Source: Feifania hominis
GTDB taxonomy: Bacteria > Bacillota > Clostridia > Oscillospirales > Feifaniaceae
Length of the DNA stretch: 64,000 nucleotides
NCBI RefSeq assembly: GCF_014384765.1
Contig: NZ_JACRSP010000004.1
Coordinates: 137,172 to 201,171, forward strand
Direction of reading: 5' to 3'
The notes below the pieces were generated by a model, which worked only from the letters and a program-made list of their open reading frames with translations, was not told where the DNA came from and did no database searches. The position numbers were made by a program, and so were the translations under genes. Each line of letters begins with the position of its first letter. Position 1 is the first letter of the stretch. This document shows positions 50,721-59,375 of the stretch, one piece after another.

Positions 50721-50972
50721 TCTATTATATCATGAGCGCGAAGCGATCATGATATAATGTGGCCATGTTTTTCGGTTGCCCCGCAAGGGGCGAGAAAAAC
50801 GGCCTGAGTTCCATATAATAGCCGTTCTGCGGCTATTATATCATGAGCACGAAGCGATCATGATATAATGTGGCCATGTTTTCAGCCGTCCCGCAGGGAC
50901 TTGCCCCGCAAGGGGCAAGAAAAACGGCCTGAGTTCCATATAATAGCCGTTCTACGGCTTATTATATCACAA
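50721..50972 (+). repeat. Hairpin repeat family, locus C (about 2.3 units of 111 bp)
   Basis: ATTATATCATGAGC starts units at 50724 and 50835. Hairpins in order: ATTATATCATG-agcgcgaagcgat-CATGATATAAT; GCCCCGCAAGGGGC; TATAATAGCCG-ttctg-CGGCTATTATA; in the second unit also GTCCCGCAGGGAC. The joining sequence GTGGCCATGTTTT and AACGGCCTGAGTTCC is shared with loci A and B. Highly structured if transcribed. No coding potential seen. Directly follows the 33-codon ORF and faces the MATE gene end. Confidence 0.92.
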
Positions 50973-51010
50973 ACCGCCTACAGATGGTTCGCTTTTTGAA
51001 AAGAGGCAAA

Positions 51011-52426
51011 CTATATTTTAATGGTGAGCCACTTGCAGCTGCGGTAGCGCAGAAAAATCAGCGTGTAGCGCGCGAGCTGATCGACGATGATGGCAATCCA
51101 GGCGCCCGGCAGACCAAAGTGGAAAACACGGGTCAGAATGAGAGCGCCGAGAGGCCGGATGAACGTGACTGTGACAAGCATGGTCGCGGCAACATACCGG
51201 GTGTCGCCGCCGCCGCGCAGGGCGCCGGCCATGATGACCTGTGTCGTCTGGATAAACTGAATGAATGCGACAAACAGGATAACCGTCGCCGCCATGTCGA
51301 CGACATGAGGCACATCAGTGAAGCGCTCGGCGATGAAATAGCGCCCGATGGCGAGCACGGCGCAGAGAATGCAGGCGAAGAAAAAGGCGATGCGCTGACA
51401 GATTTTTCCGTACAGATAGGCCCAGTCGCGCCGCTGCTGGCCGAGGCTCTGACCGATGAGCGATGTGGCCGCAACCGCGAAGGCATCGCCCAGCGTAAAG
51501 GTGATGTTGAAGACATTCATGCCGATGTTGTGGGCCGCAAAGGGATCGGTGCCGAGATCGGCGACGATACGCGCATAGATCATAAAGCCCACGCGCAGGA
51601 AGATCTGCTCGAGGATGGCGTTGCTGCCGATGGCCCAGATACTGCGAATCATCGGCACGTCAATGCGAAACGGTTCCGAGCGCCGAAGCCGCAGAAAACC
51701 GTCCCGGTGGGCGAGGGACAGAAAGGCGAGAATCAGCCCGATGAAGTTGCCGAAGGAGGTCGCGATGGCAGCCCCAGCCACCTCGAGCCGCGGGAAGCCA
51801 AAGTGGCCCTCGATGAGCAGGTAGTTGAAGATGATGTTGACAATGTTGGCGGTCAGATTGACCTTGAGTGAGATCTTCGTGTTGCCGATGCCGCGCTGGG
51901 CCGCCGTGATGGACAGGGCCATGGCCTGAAAGAAGAGACCGAGCGCACAGATGCGAAAGTAGACGACGGCGTTGTCGATCATCTCTTCGTTGGCGCCGGC
52001 GAGAATGAGCAGCTCCCGTGCCCAGATGTAGGCGGCAACCGTCAGAATGACGGAGAGGACGGCCGTGATGATGATGGACTGGCGCAGACAGAGGTTCGCC
52101 TGCTCCTGGTTGCCCTCGCCTTTCTTGCGTGCGGTGATGGCGGTCACGCCGACATTGAGCGCGAAAAACAGCGCCATGAGCAGCATGCGCGGCTGCGTCG
52201 CGATGCCGACCGAGGAGATGGCGGCGGGGCCGAGCTTGCCGACCATCATGGTGTCAAATGTGCCGATCAGCGCGACCAGAACAAGCTCAATCAAAGCGGG
52301 CATTGCCAGCCTCAAGGTTGTCTGGTAAGCCGTTCTGGCGTCGGGCAGCTCTCCCTGAATCAGTTTCTTCGGCACCATTTCAGAGGGGAGCAGCAGTCTG
52401 GAGAAAAGCTTTGTCAATCCTGTCAT
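51011..52426 (-). CDS. MATE family efflux transporter (second copy)
   Basis: 471 residues; MATE fold with 12 helices. DTMMVGKLGPAAISSVGIATQ (first membrane pair) and AHNIGMNVFNITFTLGDAFAVAATSLIGQSLGQ, here split by quotation limits, match the DinF/NorM type. The ATG at 52426 abuts an AAAGGG motif with no spacing, so the TTG at 52417, nine bases beyond it, is the likelier start. It is not closely similar to the first MATE protein at 39488. Confidence 0.93.
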   Translation of the reverse strand: MTGLTKLFSRLLLPSEMVPKKLIQGELPDARTAYQTTLRLAMPALIELVLVALIGTFDTMMVGKLGPAAISSVGIATQPRMLLMALFFALNVGVTAITARKKGEGNQEQANLCLRQSIIITAVLSVILTVAAYIWARELLILAGANEEMIDNAVVYFRICALGLFFQAMALSITAAQRGIGNTKISLKVNLTANIVNIIFNYLLIEGHFGFPRLEVAGAAIATSFGNFIGLILAFLSLAHRDGFLRLRRSEPFRIDVPMIRSIWAIGSNAILEQIFLRVGFMIYARIVADLGTDPFAAHNIGMNVFNITFTLGDAFAVAATSLIGQSLGQQRRDWAYLYGKICQRIAFFFACILCAVLAIGRYFIAERFTDVPHVVDMAATVILFVAFIQFIQTTQVIMAGALRGGGDTRYVAATMLVTVTFIRPLGALILTRVFHFGLPGAWIAIIVDQLARYTLIFLRYRSCKWLTIKI

Positions 52427-52718
52427 CCCTTTGATTAAATTGATAAAAATAACAATGTTTGCGCACTTTCATACTACTCTTCTTGCAACACCCTGCCAAG
52501 ATGATTTTACGAAATTGTAAATTTTGTGTAAAATTGAACCAAAAAGCAAATGCTGTCAGCATAGAAAGTTGTATAACAAGCTTATATCCCCAAGTGGTGG
52601 TGACGCGGCCCTGCCGCCTTCCGTGTTTGCCGGGAAATGCGGGCGGCTCAGACCGCTGGAACCGGCCGGAAAGAGCAGCGCACGCCTGTTTACCAGACGC
52701 CGAAAACCGCGTTGCCCC
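52427..52718. other. Intergenic region between divergent MATE and nitroreductase genes
   Basis: About 290 bases. It contains an AT-rich TTTACGAAATTGTAAATT stretch near 52507 with a near-palindrome that could hold the minus-strand promoter (TTGGTT-17-TACAAT), and a GC-rich stretch (52600-52710) with no recognised feature. An open frame here joined to the nitroreductase is judged spurious. Confidence 0.5.
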
Positions 52719-52747
52719 TTGTACACGGGGGGTATTTTTGCTATAGT
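52719..52747 (+). promoter_or_regulatory. Promoter of the nitroreductase-PAP2-DUF1385-prmC group
   Basis: TTGTAC (52719-52724) and TATAGT (52742-52747), 17-base spacing, 38 bases before the nitroreductase start. Confidence 0.7.
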
Positions 52748-52784
52748 ATATCTTGAAATAGAATCGGTAAGGGAGGATTTCGGT

Positions 52785-53285
52785 ATGGAAAGCAGTCTTC
52801 TCGACAGAAGAAGCATCCGCAGATACAAAGCAGGTGTTGCACTCACACAGCAGCAGCTTCACAACCTGCTTGAGGCGGGCATGTATGCGCCCTCGGCGCA
52901 CAACAGCCGCCCCTGGCACTTTGTCGTCTGTACCGACCGGGATAAGCTGCGCCAAATCTGTGAAGTTCATCCCTATTCCAAGATGCTCGAGACGGCGTCG
53001 GCGGCGATCCTCGTCTGCGCCGACCCGGAGAAGAGCCCGCTGCACTACCAGCAGGACTGTGCCGCGGCAACGCAGAACATTCTTCTCGCCGCGCAGCAGC
53101 AGGGCCTCGGCAGCTGCTGGCTCGGTGTGTGCCCGCGTGAGGAGCTGATGCGTCCCATGGCGGAGATCTTTTACATCCCCGGGAACATCGTCCCGTTTGG
53201 CATCATTGCCGTGGGCGTGCCGGATGAGCAGAAGCCCCGGCCCGAGCGCTTTGAACCGGAGAAAATTCACAGAGAGCAGTGGTAA
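52785..53285 (+). CDS. Nitroreductase family protein
   Basis: FMN-dependent oxidoreductase, 166 residues from the ATG at 52785 (GGGAGGA upstream). DRRSIRRYKAG (FMN phosphate contact) starts the domain, then AGMYAPSAHNSRPWHFVV, QDCAAATQNILLAAQQQGLGSCWLG, and the C-terminal GIIAVGVPDEQKPRPERF. Short, single-domain subgroup typical of Clostridia. Substrate unknown. Confidence 0.92.
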   Translation: MESSLLDRRSIRRYKAGVALTQQQLHNLLEAGMYAPSAHNSRPWHFVVCTDRDKLRQICEVHPYSKMLETASAAILVCADPEKSPLHYQQDCAAATQNILLAAQQQGLGSCWLGVCPREELMRPMAEIFYIPGNIVPFGIIAVGVPDEQKPRPERFEPEKIHREQW

Positions 53286-53291
53286 CAGGGC

Positions 53292-54170
53292 ATGGGAATT
53301 GAGCTGAATCTGTTTCTGGCGCAGCTTCGTACGCCCTTTGCAAACGGACTCATGGAGGGAATTTCGTTTTTGGCGGAGTCCTATGCTATGATCTTTGTCG
53401 TATGCTTTTTCTACTGGTGCCACGACAAACGACAGGGCCGTGTCATGGCGCTGACCATACTCTCGTCTGCGTCGGTCAACGCGTTTTTCAAAAACCTGTT
53501 TCGCATCTCGAGACCTTTCCAGGTCGATGAGAGACTCACGGCCATCCGCGTTGAGACTGCCACAGGCTACTCCTTTCCGAGCGGACACACCCAGAATGCC
53601 GCCACACTCGCTACGTTCTTTGCCATTCGCAGCCGGACACTGCGCGCACTGCTGATTGCCGTGAGCTATGTGGTGCTCGTCGGCTTTTCGCGCATCTATC
53701 TGGGGGTGCACTTTCCCTCCGACGTCGTGGCAGGGCTGCTGTTCGGTGTGCTCTGGTGCTTTGTGGCGCACTGGATCAACCGGTTTGTCGAGCGCCACGG
53801 GGGCGGCTGGTTCTATTTGCTGTTCACCATTCCGGCGTTTGCGAGTCTTGTGACGCTGCTGCCGCTCTACCCGACAAAACCCGCCGACCCGAAAGACACT
53901 CTGACCATGTTCGGCCTCACGCTCGGCGCGGTACTCGGCTTTATTCTGGAGCAGCGCCATGTCCGCTTCGACCCGGCGGGGCCGGTAAAAATCAAACTGC
54001 AGCGCTTCGCCGTCGGCATTCTGATTGTGCTGGTGGTGGAAGTGGGGCTGAAGCTGCTCTTCCCGGCGACCGCGCTGTTTCGCGTTGTGCGCTACTTTGC
54101 CGTTGGCATTGTGGCGACTTACTGCTGCCCGATGCTCTTCGGGCTCATTGAATCAAAGAGAGGAAACTGA
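53292..54170 (+). CDS. PAP2-family membrane phosphatase
   Basis: 292 residues, several helices. The three catalytic motifs are KNLFRISRP (67-75), PSGH (96-99) and SRIYLGVHFPSD (133-144, His140 nucleophile and Asp144). Likely dephosphorylates a lipid phosphate such as undecaprenyl pyrophosphate or phosphatidic acid at the membrane. Begins 6 bases after the nitroreductase stop. Confidence 0.93.
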   Translation: MGIELNLFLAQLRTPFANGLMEGISFLAESYAMIFVVCFFYWCHDKRQGRVMALTILSSASVNAFFKNLFRISRPFQVDERLTAIRVETATGYSFPSGHTQNAATLATFFAIRSRTLRALLIAVSYVVLVGFSRIYLGVHFPSDVVAGLLFGVLWCFVAHWINRFVERHGGGWFYLLFTIPAFASLVTLLPLYPTKPADPKDTLTMFGLTLGAVLGFILEQRHVRFDPAGPVKIKLQRFAVGILIVLVVEVGLKLLFPATALFRVVRYFAVGIVATYCCPMLFGLIESKRGN

Positions 54171-54175
54171 AACCC

Positions 54176-55114
54176 ATGGAACAAAAACAAATCCATCGCA
54201 CCTCCATCGGCGGTCAGGCGATCATCGAGGGAGTGATGATGCGCGGCGTGGAAACCTGCGGCGTCGCAGTGCGAAACCCCGAGGGGGAGATTGTCACCAA
54301 GACCGAGCCGGTACCGACCATCACGAAAAAGTACCGCATTCTGCGTCTGCCCATTCTGCGCGGCATTGTGAACCTCGTCGAGACCATGCGCTTTGGCTAT
54401 AAGACCCTGATGTACTCGGCCGAAATCGCGGGCGTGGAGGAGACCGAGGAGGAGCCCGGCAAATTTGAAAAATGGCTCACCCGTGTGTTCGGCGACAAGC
54501 TGATGACCGTGCTCGGCGTTGTGGCGTCGGTGCTGGCCGTCTGTCTTGCGCTCTTTTTATTCATGTTTTTGCCATCGTTTCTGGTCAAGCTTGTCGGCGG
54601 CGGACTGCCGGGCGCAGTCAAGTCGATTCTGGAGGGCCTGGTCAAGATCGCCGTGTTCGTGCTCTACCTCTACCTGGTCTCGCGTATGAAGGACATACAG
54701 CGCGTCTTCGAGTACCACGGCGCCGAGCACAAGACCATCTTCTGCTATGAGAACGGCGAGGAGCTGACGGTGGAGAATGTGAGAAAATTCCAACGCTTCC
54801 ATCCGCGCTGCGGCACGAGCTTTCTGCTGATTGTCCTTATCATCAGTATTCTAGTCTCATCGGTCGTCACCTGGGATGTGCTCTGGATGCGGGTTCTGAT
54901 CAAGATCGCGTCGCTGCCGCTGGTGGTGGGCATCTCCTACGAGATCATCAAGTACGCCGGCCGCCACGACAATCCTCTCACCTTTGTGCTGTCGCGCCCG
55001 GGTCTGTGGCTGCAGAGATTGACCACGCGGGAGCCCGACGACTCCCAGCTGGAGGTCGCCATCACATCGCTCAAGCTGGTACTCACCGGCAACCCGGAGG
55101 ATGACAAGTGGTGA
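54176..55114 (+). CDS. DUF1385 domain-containing membrane protein (YqhQ-like)
   Basis: 312 residues. GGQAIIEGVMMRG at residues about 10-22 is diagnostic of YqhQ/DUF1385, as is EYHGAEHKTIFCYE (about 180-193), followed by FHPRCGTSFLLIVLI. Four membrane segments or so. Function unknown. Next to prmC as in many Clostridia; in relatives rpmE and prfA often neighbour it. Stop overlaps the prmC start. Confidence 0.93.
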   Translation: MEQKQIHRTSIGGQAIIEGVMMRGVETCGVAVRNPEGEIVTKTEPVPTITKKYRILRLPILRGIVNLVETMRFGYKTLMYSAEIAGVEETEEEPGKFEKWLTRVFGDKLMTVLGVVASVLAVCLALFLFMFLPSFLVKLVGGGLPGAVKSILEGLVKIAVFVLYLYLVSRMKDIQRVFEYHGAEHKTIFCYENGEELTVENVRKFQRFHPRCGTSFLLIVLIISILVSSVVTWDVLWMRVLIKIASLPLVVGISYEIIKYAGRHDNPLTFVLSRPGLWLQRLTTREPDDSQLEVAITSLKLVLTGNPEDDKW

Positions 55115-55953
55115 CGCTCACCGCGCTCTACCGGCAGATCAAGGAGTTCTACGAGCAGCACGATATGGACAGCGGTCCCGCAGAGGCGAGGGAGATCATC
55201 TGCCGCTTCTGCGGCACCACGAAAGACCGGTTTTTTCTGTGGGGCGACCTCACGGCGGACGAAAGTCAGACAGAGGCCTGCCTTGATGCGGCAAGGCGCC
55301 GGGCGGCGCACGAGCCGCTTCAGTACATATTGGGCGAGTGGACCTTTTTCGGCGGTGCGATCCGCTGCTTTGAGGGAGTGCTCATTCCGCGGCCGGAGAC
55401 GGAGCTTCTCTGTGAGGTCGCGCTCTCCAAGGTGGGGCCTCGCGGAGCCTATGAGGCGATGGATCTCGGCTGCGGCAGCGGGGCGATCGCCGTCACGCTC
55501 GCGGCGAACAGCGAGGGGCGCGTGCTGGCGCTCGACATCTCGCCCGACTGCCTTGAGGCGACACGGACAAACAGTGAGCTCAGAGGCGTGAGCGGCCGCG
55601 TCACCGTGCGCCAGGGCTCCATGCTGGAGCCCTGTGGGGAGAGCGGGCGCTTTGAGCTGATCGTATCCAATCCCCCCTATGTGCGCTCGGATGAGATGGC
55701 GGCTCTGCAGCCGGAGGTCCGGTGTGAACCTGCGCTTGCTCTCGACGGCGGGGCGGACGGTCTCGATTTTTACCGCGCGATTGTCAAAAATTATGCCGCC
55801 GCTCTGAAGCCGGGCGGGTGGCTGCTCTTTGAGGTCGGCCTGGGTCAGGCGGAGCAGGTCGCACGCCTGCTCGCCGACGCGGAGTTTCGGTCCGTTGAGA
55901 CACACGACGACTTTGCCGGCATCGCCCGGGTCGTGGGTGGACAGAAAATATAA
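55108..55953 (+). CDS. prmC: Release factor glutamine methyltransferase PrmC (HemK)
   Basis: 281 residues, starting inside the DUF1385 gene by 7 bases (GTG at 55108). N-terminal helical domain, then IPRPETE (about 93-99), SAM motif MDLGCGSGAIAV (about 117-128) and catalytic NPPY (188-191). Methylates the GGQ glutamine of RF1/RF2. prfA is not adjacent here. Confidence 0.95.
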   Translation: MVTLTALYRQIKEFYEQHDMDSGPAEAREIICRFCGTTKDRFFLWGDLTADESQTEACLDAARRRAAHEPLQYILGEWTFFGGAIRCFEGVLIPRPETELLCEVALSKVGPRGAYEAMDLGCGSGAIAVTLAANSEGRVLALDISPDCLEATRTNSELRGVSGRVTVRQGSMLEPCGESGRFELIVSNPPYVRSDEMAALQPEVRCEPALALDGGADGLDFYRAIVKNYAAALKPGGWLLFEVGLGQAEQVARLLADAEFRSVETHDDFAGIARVVGGQKI

Positions 55954-55955
55954 AG

Positions 55956-55994
55956 CGAACAAATGTTGCTTTTTGGGACAAGCCGTAGTATAAT
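55956..55994 (+). promoter_or_regulatory. recA promoter with overlapping SOS box
   Basis: TTGCTT (55966-55971) and TATAAT (55989-55994), 17-base spacing. CGAACAAATGTTGC (55956-55969) matches the Gram-positive LexA box CGAACRNRYGTTYC at all but one position and covers the -35, so LexA would block the promoter. Confidence 0.85.
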
Positions 55995-56041
55995 GTGACT
56001 AAAAGTGCGGTCGGAAGCGGCCGGGTGGAGGGTTAACAGGT

Positions 56042-57064
56042 ATGGTAGACAAAAAAAAGGCGCTGGAGACAGCGCTCGCGCAGATTGAAAAGCAGTTTGG
56101 CAAGGGCGCCGTCATGAAGCTCGGGGAAAATGCCTCGATGAATGTCGGTCACATCCCAACAGGCTCCATCGCGCTCGACGCGGCGCTCGGCATCGGCGGC
56201 GTGCCGCGGGGCAGAATCGTCGAGATCTACGGGCCGGAATCCTCCGGTAAGACAACGCTTGCGCTGCATGTCATCGCAGAGGCCCAGAAGCTCGGCGGCG
56301 ATGCGGCCTTTGTCGATGCGGAGCATGCACTCGACCCGGTCTATGCAAAGGCGCTCGGCGTCGATGTGGACTCGCTTCTCGTCTCGCAGCCTGACACCGG
56401 CGAGCAGGCGCTTGAGATCACCGAGGCGCTCGTGCGCAGTGGCGCGATTGACGTGGTCGTTGTCGACTCGGTTGCGGCTCTCGTGCCGCGCGCCGAGATC
56501 GAGGGCGAGATGGGCGACAGCCATGTGGGACTGCAGGCGAGACTGATGAGCCAGGCGCTGCGTAAGCTCGCGGGCGCCATTGCCAAGTCGAATACGGTGG
56601 TCATCTTCATCAACCAGCTTCGAGAGAAAGTCGGTGTCGTCTATGGCAATCCCGAGACCACGCCGGGCGGCCGGGCGCTGAAGTTCTATGCCTCGGTGCG
56701 CATTGATGTGCGCCGCATTGAGCAGCTCAAGTCCGGCACCGATGTCGTCGGCAGCCGCACGAGAGCGAAAGTGGTCAAGAATAAGGTTGCGCCGCCCTTT
56801 AAAGATGCGGAATTCGATATCCTGTACGGCCAGGGCATCTCCAAGGAGAGCGAGCTGATCGACATCGGCGTCAAATATGATATCATCAACAAGGCGGGCG
56901 CCTGGTTCTCCTACGGTGACATGCGCATCGGCCAGGGCAAGGACAATGCCCGCGAGTTCATTCGGCAGAATCCCGAGATCGCCCAGGAGATCGACGGCAA
57001 GATTCGGGCAATTCTGGAGAGGCACGATCAGACCGAGGAGCCTGAGGAAACCCCGGAAGTGTAA
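56042..57064 (+). CDS. recA: Recombinase RecA
   Basis: 340 residues. Walker A GPESSGKTT (64-72), VDAEHALDPVYAKALGVD, Walker B VVVVDSVAALVP (about 138-149), and the DNA-binding loop region with NQLREKVGVVYGNPETTPGG. C-terminal acidic tail. Homologous recombination and SOS co-protease. The start ATG follows GGAGGGTTAACAGGT. Confidence 0.98.
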   Translation: MVDKKKALETALAQIEKQFGKGAVMKLGENASMNVGHIPTGSIALDAALGIGGVPRGRIVEIYGPESSGKTTLALHVIAEAQKLGGDAAFVDAEHALDPVYAKALGVDVDSLLVSQPDTGEQALEITEALVRSGAIDVVVVDSVAALVPRAEIEGEMGDSHVGLQARLMSQALRKLAGAIAKSNTVVIFINQLREKVGVVYGNPETTPGGRALKFYASVRIDVRRIEQLKSGTDVVGSRTRAKVVKNKVAPPFKDAEFDILYGQGISKESELIDIGVKYDIINKAGAWFSYGDMRIGQGKDNAREFIRQNPEIAQEIDGKIRAILERHDQTEEPEETPEV

Positions 57065-57068
57065 AACA

Positions 57069-57103
57069 AGGGCGGGTCAGCTTGACCCGCCCTGCCTTTC
57101 TTT
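57069..57103 (+). terminator. Rho-independent terminator between recA and recX
   Basis: Perfect 11-bp stem AGGGCGGGTCA / TGACCCGCCCT, 3-base loop, followed by GCCTTTCTTT. Partial read-through into recX would keep RecX below RecA levels. Confidence 0.75.
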
Positions 57104-57113
57104 GAGGTGAAAT

Positions 57114-57734
57114 ATGTATCTGACCAAAGTGAAGCACTTGCCGAACGCCGTGGAGCTGACCATCGACGGCGAGAAAGCGGGGCGCATAGACCCAGCCGAG
57201 TACTACCGGCTGAACCTCAGCGAGGAGGAGCCGCTCGACGAGGCGACGGTGGAGAAAATCCGCGAGCTCGCGCGCGATTTCACCGCAAAAAGCAAGGCGC
57301 TCTCCTCGCTTGCGAGCGCCGATTTTTCCAAAAGAGGCCTCGAGCGCCGGCTGCGGCAAAAGGGAATCGACGAGCAGAAAGCGCGCGAGACAGTCGACTA
57401 CTTTGCCGAGCGGGGCTATGTCAGCGACGAGATGTTCGCCCGGCGCATTGTGACGGCCTACTCGGTTGAAAAGCACTTCGGCCGCCGCCGGGTGGCTCAG
57501 GAGCTCTACAAGAGGGGCATCGCGAGAGAGGCGGCCGACGCCGCGCTCGAACAGTACGCCTTGCCGGACGAGGAGAACATCGCGCTCTTCTTTGAGCGCT
57601 ACCGCAGCTGGGATCTGTCGGATCAGAAGATGCGCGCCAGGGCGAGCAATGCGCTGCTGCGCTACGGCTACCAGTTTGAGGATATCCGGCAGGTACTCAG
57701 AGATTGTGAGGAGAGGGAGGACTACATCGAATGA
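57114..57734 (+). CDS. recX: Regulatory protein RecX
   Basis: 206 residues of three-helix repeats. SKRGLERRLRQKGIDEQKARETVDYF marks repeat one, cut here by the quoting rule, then RGYVSDEMFARRIVTAY and RRVAQELYKRGIA. Caps or modulates RecA filaments. Fifty bases after recA; its last codons overlap the rimO start. Confidence 0.94.
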   Translation: MYLTKVKHLPNAVELTIDGEKAGRIDPAEYYRLNLSEEEPLDEATVEKIRELARDFTAKSKALSSLASADFSKRGLERRLRQKGIDEQKARETVDYFAERGYVSDEMFARRIVTAYSVEKHFGRRRVAQELYKRGIAREAADAALEQYALPDEENIALFFERYRSWDLSDQKMRARASNALLRYGYQFEDIRQVLRDCEEREDYIE

Positions 57735-59071
57735 ATCCCATTCGCGTGACCATGATCAGCCTTGGCTGTTCCAAAAACCAGGTGGACGGCGAGGTCATGC
57801 TCGGCAGGCTCGCACAGTCAGACGGAGAATTTGTCCTCGTCAGCGAGCCCGAGCAGGCGGACGTCGTGATTGTCAACACCTGCGGCTTTATTGAGTCGGC
57901 CAAGGCCGAGGCGATTGAAAACATTCTTGACATGGCGCAGCTCAAGGTGAATGGCGTCATCCGCGGCATCGTCGTCACAGGCTGTCTCGCCGAGCGCTAC
58001 CGCGAGCAGCTGCGTGCCGAGATGCCGGAGATTGACGTGGTGCTCGGCATCGGCAGCAACGATGACATTGCGCGCGCCGTGCGCGAGGCCTCTTCCGGCC
58101 ACGGCTTTGAGCAGTTCGGGCCCAAGACGAACCTGGTCGGCGGCGGCACGCGCATACGCACCACGCCCTGGTATACCGCCTATCTGAAAATAGCCGAAGG
58201 CTGTGACAACCGCTGCGCTTTCTGCGCCATTCCCTCGATTCGCGGCCCCTACCGCAGCCGCCCGATGGAGGAGCTGCTCGACGAGGCGCGGACTCTTGCC
58301 GCGGACGGTGTGTTTGAGCTCAACGTCGTCGCGCAGGATACGACCCGCTACGGCGAGGATCTCTATGGGGAGAGCCGTCTGCCGGAACTCCTTGAGGGAC
58401 TTGCACAGATCGAGGGAATCCGGTGGGTGCGGACACTCTACTGCTACCCCGATCGGATCAGCGAGCGGCTGCTGCGGGTCATCGGCGCACATGAGAGTCT
58501 GGTGCCCTACATCGATCTGCCCATTCAGCACGCGAGCGACCCGGTGCTTCGCCGCATGAACCGTCACGCCGACGCGGCGCGCACCATGCAGGCCATTGAG
58601 GACATCCGCCGGCTGCTGCCGGATGCGGTGCTTCGCACCACGCTCATGGTGGGCTTCCCCGGAGAGACCGAAGAGGATTTTGAGCTGCTTTTGGACTTTG
58701 TCAAAAAAGTCCGCTTTGATCGTGTCGGCGTCTTCACCTTCTCGATGGAGGAGGGCACTCCCGCCGAGCGCTTTGGCGACGATGTGCCCGAAGAGACCAA
58801 GCAGAGCCGCCGGGAACGGCTGATGCTCGCGCAGCAGCGCATTGTCGAGCAGAAGAACCGCGAAAAGATCGGCGACGTGTATGAGACGGTGGTAGAGGGC
58901 TATCTGCCGGAGGACGGCGTGTACTTCGGGCGTACACAGTACGATGCGCCCGAGGTGGACGGCACGGCGTTCTTCCACAGCGAGCGGGCGCTCTGTGAGG
59001 GCGATCTGGTACCCGTCGAGATCGAACAGGTCGTGGACTACGACCTCTACGGACATGTGGTGCAGGCGTGA
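57731..59071 (+). CDS. rimO: Ribosomal protein S12 methylthiotransferase RimO
   Basis: 446 residues. UPF0004 domain with SLGCSKNQVDGEVM (Cys13), a radical-SAM cluster CDNRCAFC (Cys158, Cys162, Cys165), the IRGPYRSRP loop and a C-terminal TRAM domain (about 380-446). Distinguished from MiaB by the SLGCSKNQVDGE start. Beta-methylthiolates Asp89 of S12. Overlaps recX by four bases. Confidence 0.95.
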   Translation: MNPIRVTMISLGCSKNQVDGEVMLGRLAQSDGEFVLVSEPEQADVVIVNTCGFIESAKAEAIENILDMAQLKVNGVIRGIVVTGCLAERYREQLRAEMPEIDVVLGIGSNDDIARAVREASSGHGFEQFGPKTNLVGGGTRIRTTPWYTAYLKIAEGCDNRCAFCAIPSIRGPYRSRPMEELLDEARTLAADGVFELNVVAQDTTRYGEDLYGESRLPELLEGLAQIEGIRWVRTLYCYPDRISERLLRVIGAHESLVPYIDLPIQHASDPVLRRMNRHADAARTMQAIEDIRRLLPDAVLRTTLMVGFPGETEEDFELLLDFVKKVRFDRVGVFTFSMEEGTPAERFGDDVPEETKQSRRERLMLAQQRIVEQKNREKIGDVYETVVEGYLPEDGVYFGRTQYDAPEVDGTAFFHSERALCEGDLVPVEIEQVVDYDLYGHVVQA

Positions 59072-59282
59072 CGATCCCCGGTGAGGTGCGGCAGATGAGA
59101 GTGTGTCGTTGCCTTTCCATCCACTGGCGGGCAGGCGGACTCCACCGCCCGGCAGAGCTTTGAAGAACTGACGGCAAACCTGAGGAAAGCTATGAAATGG
59201 CCGTGCGCCAAGCGGGGCTGACGGCTGCTCTCCGCCGTATTTACGGCACTGAGAAATGCGTTGAGAAAAGCGGGCGGCTCCC
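59072..59282 (+). other. Gap between rimO and pgsA
   Basis: About 210 bases, with no credible gene. An ATG at 59095 opens a frame of some 20-30 codons without family resemblance. No clear terminator. Confidence 0.5.
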
Positions 59283-59311
59283 TTGACCGCCTCTTCCGGC
59301 TGGGATATAAT
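59283..59311 (+). promoter_or_regulatory. pgsA promoter
   Basis: TTGACC (59283-59288) and TATAAT (59306-59311), 17-base spacing. Confidence 0.75.
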
Positions 59312-59375
59312 AAACGGGATACGGAGAAACGTAAGAATCTCTTTCGAAAATTGTAAGCAAAGAAGAGGGCTTGTC

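Noticed and set aside
52524..52784. N-terminal extension of the nitroreductase by 87 residues
   Set aside because: The extra part crosses a good promoter (52719-52747) and has no nitroreductase similarity; the SD-preceded ATG at 52785 matches the family start.
59095..59163. Small ORF between rimO and pgsA
   Set aside because: Some 20-30 codons, no SD strength or family similarity, arginine/cysteine-rich composition typical of random high-GC frames.
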